Assembly (NCBI RefSeq): GCF_029407905.1
Contig: NC_073630.1
Location: 41,379,001-41,443,000, forward strand
DNA: 64,000 nucleotides
Direction of reading: 5' to 3'
Source of the DNA: Bubalus kerabau
Lineage: Eukaryota > Chordata > Mammalia > Artiodactyla > Bovidae
Below, one piece after another: positions 57,418 through 64,000 of this stretch. The translations under genes and the position numbers were made by a program. A model generated the notes under the pieces. That model ran no database searches. It had not been told where the DNA came from and saw only the letters and a list, made by a program, of their open reading frames with translations. Position 1 is the first letter of the stretch, and each line of letters opens with the position of its first letter.

Positions 57418-60400
57418 ATGGGGAAGGAGAAGAGACTGCTGCCGATTAAGGAGGCCTTCCAGCTGGCGCAGCAGCCTCACCAGAACCAGGCGAAGCTGGT
57501 GGTGGCACTGAACCGCACCTACGGCTCGGTAAGCGCGGCCGCCCGCCGTCCGGAGCCCCCGCCTCTCCCCTCCCCGGCCTCTCTCCCAGGGGCTTCCCGC
57601 TACCCTCCCGACTAATCTCACCACGACTCTAGGCTCTTCAACCTTTCAGACCTGGTTCGAAGAGGCATACGGCGTGGACCGTTAATTCTCTGGCGGCGAA
57701 TCCAAGAGAAATGTTTGCGCACACCGGGGCGACCTAGTGTAGGGCTGCATCCTGGGTCCTGAACGCGGTGGCTCAACGGCTGTTGTCCTTCTGGTCACCG
57801 CCCACATCTGATTACTTAAACCTCGCGCCACAATGAAATTGCATCATATCACCAATTAGCAAATTAATTGTTAGCACTAGACTCTTCCTAGTCACGTAAA
57901 TACTGTTTGCTTCCTTTTGAATGAAGCCTTGAGACGAATAGGACAATGGATTTCGGGAAAATAAATTATCTTGAGGTGCTAGAAAAATTATGTCAGTATA
58001 ATAGGGCTTGAGGATATGAGACAGGATGTGAAAGTTGTTATCGGAAAGGAATTGCTGTGTAATATTAAGGGTAATGGGCTTCCCCTGTGGCTCAGCGGTA
58101 AAGAATACGCCTGCCGTTCAGGAGCCTCAGGAGACGCGGGTTCGATCCCTGAGTCGGGAAGATCCCCTGGAGGAGGGCATGGCATTCTTGCCCTGGTATT
58201 CTCCAGTATTCTTGGCTTGGAGAATTCCATGGACAGCGGAACTTGGCAGGCTACAGTCCATAGGGTCGCAAAGAGTCAGACGCAACTGCAGCGACTACTC
58301 GCCTACGCACATTAAAGGTAATTTGGTAAAATGCAGACGCTGTTATTGATTTTGGATTTTTCATAAAGAAGCAAATTTTTACTAAACTGGTACAAAGGCA
58401 TCATATGGAGAATTAAAGAGTGTTGAAAAAAATATCGGAAGAATTCTTTTCACTGTCAAAATTAACGTTGTTTTCTTCCTGGGAGATGTACATTTCTCTA
58501 GAGAGAGATTTGTGCAGATTTATTTCGGTGGTTTGGATAAGTGAGAGTTTACTAAATAATGATTTTAGTTTGTGGTAGGGCTGGTGTTTTCAGCGTTTTA
58601 GAGTAATGTTGAGAAAAAAGGATTTAATCCATGCAGTTTCTTTTCTCTTTCAGGTGGATGACAAAACAGATTTTCATGAGGAGTTTGTTCATTACCTTAA
58701 ATATGCTATGGTGGTCTATAAACGAGAACCAGCTGTGGAAAGAGTAATAGAATTTGCCGCAAAGTTTGTTACTTCATTTCACCAATCAGATATGGAAAAT
58801 GATGAAGAGGAGGAGGAGGATGGTGGCATTTTAAATTATTTGCTTACTTTTCTATTAAAGGTATAGGAAAACTAGAATTTCAGGAGAATAGTATAGAAAA
58901 TTTTGCTATTTTAAAAGGGCCATAGGAGTTTGTGCATCTTAGGGAATGAAATATCTGATAATTGAGAAATGTAAAGGAAATATTAGAGCTGTCGTTAAGA
59001 TTAAAATGTGGACTTTTAAAAATAGCTCTGCATTAAATTTTTAATGACCATTCTAAGCCAATTCTTACAAACATTTGTTTTAAATGGGTTCTCTATTTTA
59101 GAAGTGAGAGTTCCTACAAAGAGGAATGAATATGCTTTTGTAATTTAGTGAATGTTTTAGACTATATTTTGAGTCTTTGTGGTATGGAATGTGTATTTAG
59201 TATGCCTATGGATCAAGGTTTTTTTGCAAGTTGATAATGGTATGTGACTTGGAGTAAATTTTGATTTGTTTCTGTTTTAGTCTCATGAAGCAAACAGCAA
59301 TGCAGTTAGATTTAGAGCGTGCCAGCTCATAAACAAGCTCTTGGGAAATATGCCAGAAAATGCCCAGATTGATGATGATTTGTTTGATAAAATTAATGAA
59401 GCCATGCTTATTAGATTGAAAGATAAAGTTCCAAATGTAAGGATACAGGCAGTTCTTGCTCTTTCACGCCTTCAGGATCCCAAAGATGATGAATGCCCAG
59501 TGGTTAATGGTATGTATAGTTCCCTAAATCCTTTTTCAGTTTCGTTGATTTTGTTAAATTCTCAGCAGATGAATTTTCTTATGACATATTATGGAATAGT
59601 ATAGTTCATATATATGTACACATATATAATATGATTTTGAAACATATATTAAGAAACATCTTAAACTCAAGTAGCCACCATCCAACTTAAAAAAAGAAAG
59701 AATATCATCAGTACCTTTGAAGCCTATCTTAGGTCCCACTCCAGTTCTATCACTCTCCCTCTGAATTAATGATTATTTTGAATTTTTGTTTAATTATTCT
59801 CTTGCCTTTTGTTTGTTTGAACAGTTATACACGTGTGTGTGTTCTCAGTCACTCAGTAGTGTCTGACTCTTTGCGACCCCATGGACTGTAGCCCACCAGG
59901 CACCTCTGTCCATGGGATTTTTCAGGCAGGAATTCTGGAGTGGGTTGTCATTTCCTCCTCCAGGGGATCTCCTGACCCAGGGATCATCTCCTGCGTTGGC
60001 AGACAGATTCTTTACTACCACCTGGGAAGCCCAACCACATGTATATACCTCTAAATAATGTTAAGTTTTGTCTATCATTTTGTATGTTTTATGAATCATA
60101 CTATATATTTCTGTGCTCTCAACATTATTTCTAACATTCATCTGTGTTGATATATTTATTTGCTGACTTATAACATTCTGCTGTATGAGTATAAGACAAT
60201 TATATTGTTTCTGATATTGATGGACCTTTTAGTTGTTTGCATTTTTTTTCCCTGTTAAAATACAGTGTTGTTGCTATGAACTTTTTATACATGGGTTCTG
60301 GTGTACAATTTTTCTGGGATGTATACCTAAGGGTTGACTTGTTGGTATATGTCATGAGCTTTATTGGATAAGGTGCAGGTGTTCTACAAAACAGTTTATC

Positions 60401-63400
60401 AATTTATATTTCCAATAACTATACAAGTGTTCATTGAGCCCTATCCTTTCCAATGTTTGGTATTGTCATATTTTTAAATTTCTGTTTATCTGGTTATATG
60501 TATCATGTCGTTGTTATGCATCTTTTCAAATATTTAGCAACCAATTTTATTTCTTCTGTGTAATGCCTGTTAATGTGTTCTGCTCATTTTTCTATTGACT
60601 TATCTTATTAATTGGAGTTCTTTATATATTCTGAGGGGAAACCATTGGGTTATATGGATTGTAGATCTTCCTACTTTAGATGGATTATTTCACTCACTTC
60701 ACTATGTCTTTTGTTGGAAAAATTCCTAATGTCAAAATTACCAATCTCTTATGGTTTGTACTTTATTTTATTTAAGAAATCTTTCTTTACCTCGGCTTGT
60801 AAAGAGAGTTGTATTCCACTTTTTTATGTATGACTAGGCTTCTTTTGGGAACTCTTCTGATTTGTTTTTCTCTTTGTCTCTTACTATCTTTATAATTTTA
60901 ATAACTTGTGGTAGTTGCTATTTTTTGGTATTAAATGAAGGACATAATAATGTGTAAAATATGTATGTTTAATAGTTAACATATACTTGATGATAAAGCT
61001 GAGGAAAATCTAGAGGTAAGTATTTAAATACAGGAAATGAATTTTGTTCGGCAAAACCAGAAGTTCTCTCTTTTTAGGTTCATTAAAGATTAAAACAATG
61101 ACCTCTTTATAAAAGCCATATTAGTTTAAAATAAACCGCCTTCCAGCTTAGACTTTTTTCTAAATCTTGAGTAGCAAAGACATAATCTGAATGATGGATT
61201 TTTCATGATTTTTAGGGTTATTTGTTTTCAGTTTTAGCCTTTATGCCCAGTCCATTGACTGCTTTCTCATTCTGTCCTTTTCAAAGGATGTTGGCAGAAA
61301 AGAATCTTCAGCTAAAATTAAATGTGTAAGACTAAAATATAGTAGTTTTATCATTATAAAGATTATGAAATATGGGCTATCTATGACTATGGCTAAATAA
61401 ATGTTTTGTTGCTGTACTAAAATGTATTACTCTATTTTTAGCATATGCTACTTTGATTGAAAATGATTCAAATCCAGAAGTTAGGCGGGCAGTGTTATCG
61501 TGTATTGCGCCATCAGCAAAGACTTTGCCAAAAATTGTTGGGCGCACCAAGGATGTGAAAGAAACTGTCAGAAAGCTGGCTTATCAGGTAAGTAAGTCCA
61601 GTGTCTTGTGTAGACCTGTTCTTAAAAAGACAAGAAGCCATATTCTTAAAATACCTTTGAAAAATATTTGGCATGTAAAATTTCTTCAATTGAGATTTTT
61701 ATGGACAGAGTATAAATAATTTAGGTAGAATCCTATCGCATTATTGTGTTGCCAGGTATTAATTTTTTTGGAGATTGTAGATAATTTTCTTAGGTGAAGG
61801 AGATATTACTAGTTATAAAATGCATAAATTATATTGAGTTTAATGGCCATTTTTTGCTGTCTCTTAAAGGTTTTAGCTGAAAAGGTTCACATGAGAGCTC
61901 TGTCCATTGCTCAGAGAGTAATGCTCCTTCAACAAGGTCTCAATGACCGATCAGGTAATTTAAACATCTTTATACATAAAACTTTAGTAGATTTTGAAGT
62001 CAAACTAAAAGGTTTAGGAAAGAGTGTCCTATTAATAAATTAGATCAGGTAAATCTATCATTTCCACAGCCTGTCCAAGTTTATCTCGGTGTATTGTATA
62101 GAAGACATTTTTCAAGATCTTGGTTCTTAGAAGTAGCTCAGTTTGTTTTTTTCTGTGTTTGGTGTATGGAGAAACTAGAGTTTAAGGCTGTAAAAATAAC
62201 CTACGTCAGCAGTAGGGCAGAATCTCTTTTTCAGCCCTCTCTCTTTAAAAAAAAAATGCTATCTTATCCCTTTTGTGTATATCCTGCTATGAATGTGTTC
62301 TGTACATCTAAAACAAGTAGAAATGGTCAGACCAGTGTAATTTCCCTGTTTCCCACCTTTTCTCTTTTACAATTGGAGAATTGACTTACTGCAGTGATAT
62401 GAGGAATGATATATTTTAAATTTCCAACCCCCATGAGAAGTCTCCAATGGCTTAATTTTGCCACAGCAAGAAAACCTGAGTTTGAAGGACTAATAACTAG
62501 GATGACTTTAAAAACTAAGAATAAGGTTTTTCAGTGATATTGCCTGTATGATTCACTACTGCAAATATCAGTTGTATAATACATGAAGTCAGGCAACAAG
62601 TGAAATAATAGGTATTATATATAGTCTAACATCTGAAGCCCAATGAACTCAATGAGAGAAGGAATGCACAAATATTAGGCTGTGGTAGTGGTTATATATT
62701 TGGTTCTGACCTTTTCCATTTTCACTTGAAAGTGAGGATCATAGTGACTTGTGATATCATTCTTTTAATTTTTTCTTTAGAACGCTTTGTTTTGTCTCTG
62801 TCTGGTTTCACTTTTGTAGTAAATATCGACTTAAATGTTAACATTGATCTGATAAAAATTAATTAAAGCACAAAAAATATAGGAGATGGAAGCTAGAGGG
62901 GGACTTGGTTCACCTATGTTTCCAATGACTTAACAGATGCTGTGAAACAAGCAATGCAGAAGCATCTTCTCCAAGGCTGGTTACGTTTTACTGAAGGCAA
63001 TATATTAGAGTTGCTTCATCGATTGGATGTGGAAAATTCTTCTGAAGTAGCAGTCTCTGTTCTCAATGCCTTGTTTTCCATGACTCCTCTTAATGAACTG
63101 GCAGAAATCTGTAAAAATAATGACGGCAGGTATATAAAGTGCTCATTATTTGAAATATGATAATTGATGAACTTCTGTACTTAAAAGTAGTCCCTTTTAC
63201 CATTACTTAAGATTGTATCGGTATCTTTTACTGAGACCTCTTAGGTTTTCTTTGCTCTGGTGAATGTCTTTTTTCCCTTTTTTTCCTCATTATATAAGAA
63301 CTCACCACTTAGACTACTTTCCATTTTTTGTTTTGTTTTATTACTTTTATGTTTGCATTAGGCCTACCATGAAAAGTCCAACAGCATGCATCCCTATTAT

Positions 63401-63757
63401 GTTTGCTTATTTGAGACTTTCTTTTTCCTTTTTGTCTAACTATCTTCATTCTTTTTTGTGTGGATAAATTAATGACTTTGCAATTAAAGAGGTGGTGGTT
63501 ATAAATCAAAGCTGCTTATTCCCAGTTTTCTACTCGGTTCAAATTTTTTTTGTGTTCAAATATTCACTGGATATTAAGATATCTTATTCTTTGCTTTTTA
63601 AATGAAGGAAATTGATTCCAGCAGATACATTAACTCCTGAATTTGCTTTGTATTGGCGTGTCCTTTGTGAACATTTGAAATCAAAAGGAGAAGAAGGTGA
63701 AGAATTTTTAGAGCAGATTTTGCCAGAGCCTGTAGTATATGCAGAGTATTTACTGAG
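57418..63757 (+). CDS. NCAPG: NCAPG, condensin I complex subunit G (exons 1-7, gene continues)
   Basis: NCAPG (CAP-G) is the HEAT-repeat subunit of condensin I. It binds the kleisin NCAPH and DNA and drives mitotic chromosome compaction. The ATG is in a 'gcgccatgg' context and gives 'MGKEKRLLPIKEAFQLAQQ', close to the human N-terminus. Coding exons, all with GT-AG borders, are 57418-57528, 58654-58860, 59281-59509, 61442-61587, 61870-61954, 62937-63129 and 63608-63757. Phases run 0, 0, 1, 0, 1, 2, 2. They give 373 full codons plus two bases, about 37% of the roughly 1015-residue protein, all N-terminal HEAT region. An acidic loop (NDEEEEEDGG) lies at about residues 86-95. The frame is intact and collinear with human with no indel noticed. 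Differences from human include S37-V38 at the exon 1/2 junction and 'YWRVLCEHL' in exon 7. The growth-associated I442M codon lies in a later exon, outside the window. NCAPG is divergent from DCAF16. Confidence 0.97.
57529..58653 (+). other. NCAPG: NCAPG intron 1
   Basis: Donor TCG|GTAAGC, acceptor TTTCAG|GTGGAT. The 5' third is still GC-rich (CpG island tail). It contains one Bov-tA SINE and otherwise nothing recognised. Confidence 0.9.
58075..58310 (+). mobile_element. Bov-tA SINE in NCAPG intron 1
   Basis: Complete type with a small internal duplication of the 'attcttg..ctggtattctccagtattcttgg' region. The flanks 'attaagggtaat' (58063-58074) and 'attaaaggtaat' (58311-58322) are a 12 bp duplication with one mismatch. 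Confidence 0.9.
58861..59280 (+). other. NCAPG: NCAPG intron 2
   Basis: Donor AAG|GTATAG, acceptor TTTTAG|TCTCAT. 420 bp, with no repeat recognised. Confidence 0.9.
59600..60850 (-). mobile_element. Old L1 fragment in NCAPG intron 3, split by a Bov-tA
   Basis: Antisense L1-like phrases are 'gtgttgttgctatgaacttt' near 60267, 'gggatgtatacctaagggt' near 60316, and 'gagttctttatatattctga' near 60613. Intron 3 spans 59510-61441; its remainder (60850-61441) shows nothing named. Confidence 0.6.
59841..60031 (-). mobile_element. Bov-tA SINE in NCAPG intron 3
   Basis: Antisense copy from 'gttctcagtcactcagtag' to 'accacctgggaagcccaac', with a short deletion in the head region. Confidence 0.88.
61955..62936 (+). 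other. NCAPG: NCAPG intron 5
   Basis: Donor CAG|GTAATT, acceptor TAACAG|ATGCTG. 982 bp, AT-rich, with no ruminant SINE and no gene on either strand. Confidence 0.85.
63130..63607 (+). other. NCAPG: NCAPG intron 6
   Basis: Donor GGCAG|GTATAT. The acceptor is AATGAAG|GAAATT, which has a rather weak local pyrimidine context (purines directly before AG), with a T-rich tract about 8-15 bases upstream. Intron 4 (61588-61869) and the start of intron 7 (63758-64000) likewise show no named repeat. Confidence 0.85.
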
Positions 63758-64000
63758 GTAAAATATTTTCCTTTGGTTTGGACTGTGCTTGTGTTGTACT
63801 TGTGTTGTTGTGTGTTAACTTTCCAGCCCCCTCCCTCAGAGCCATGCTTGATTAAAAATAAGTTAAAATCCAGTTTTTTTGACAGACAAGGAAAAATAGG
63901 TATGCACACTGAGACTCTAGAGAATATCCTGTGCTGCTCAGTATACTAAAAGACCAAAGTCAGTATGTTTTGGGACATTTTCTTAAAATTGTTCAGACGT

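Larger units (their letters stand above)
56800..57800. promoter_or_regulatory. CpG-rich bidirectional promoter of DCAF16 and NCAPG
   Basis: GC and CpG content rise here between two divergently transcribed genes, and NCAPG exon 1 lies inside. No TATA box is evident. Motifs visible are a CCAAT box (57063-57067), an NRF1 palindrome (57182-57191), two 'ctcgcggta' repeats (57251-57270) and E2F/CHR-like sites (57293-57309). A possible DCAF16 exon 1 donor on the minus strand is GG|GTGAG with GT at 56984-56983. Confidence 0.75.

Noticed and set aside
57244..57624. 126-codon minus-strand frame opposite NCAPG exon 1, and a 101-codon frame at 56787-57092
   Set aside because: Both lie in the CpG-rich promoter, show low-complexity Arg/Gly-rich composition and match nothing recognised. 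They are best explained as chance frames.
1..64000. CRISPR arrays, operons or other prokaryote-type systems
   Set aside because: The window is mammalian nuclear DNA with intron-containing genes. The regular repeats seen are SINEs and microsatellites.

Overview
The window is nuclear DNA from a bovid ruminant, most likely Bos or a close relative. Intergenic and intronic DNA is packed with ruminant-specific retroposons: Bov-tA and BOV-A2 SINEs, BovB LINEs and cetartiodactyl CHR SINEs. These lie on a background of L1, MIR, L2, MaLR LTR and hAT remnants. Three protein-coding genes are recognisable from their products, in the order FAM184B (minus), DCAF16 (minus), NCAPG (plus). This is the mammalian arrangement next to LCORL, corresponding to human 4p15.31 and to the cattle chromosome 6 growth and stature QTL region. 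Species assignment within Bovidae cannot be made from this sequence alone.

Layout. Positions 1-26976 are intron 1 of FAM184B, mostly nested repeats. One large L1 at 11.06-13.81 kb carries later SINE and BovB insertions and itself sits inside an older MaLR-like element. Positions 26977-27123 are the first coding exon of FAM184B, inside a CpG island of about 26.85-27.9 kb that also holds a strong G-quadruplex motif. Positions 28.2-43.7 kb are intergenic. They include an unusual 0.8 kb fold-back structure at 28250-29289, with inverted arms of about 109 bp and two internal direct repeats of about 220 bp. DCAF16 is an intact single-exon CDS at 46027-46677. Its upstream region (46.75-57 kb) should hold its 5' non-coding exon(s), but these could not be placed. 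A second CpG-rich region (about 56.8-57.8 kb) looks like a bidirectional promoter shared by DCAF16 and NCAPG, with a perfect NRF1 palindrome and E2F/CHR-like motifs. The first seven coding exons of NCAPG run from 57418 to 63757, giving 373 complete codons, and the gene continues beyond the window.

The three genes are not an operon and do unrelated jobs. NCAPG is a condensin I subunit for mitotic chromosome compaction. DCAF16 is a substrate receptor of the CUL4-DDB1 ubiquitin ligase. FAM184B is a coiled-coil protein of poorly known function. No tRNA, rRNA, CRISPR array or prokaryotic-type system is present. The most interesting non-genic signals are the fold-back structure, a set of very small SINE/LINE-derived insertions with target-site duplications, a SINE pair flanked by three copies of one target site, and datable nested insertions.
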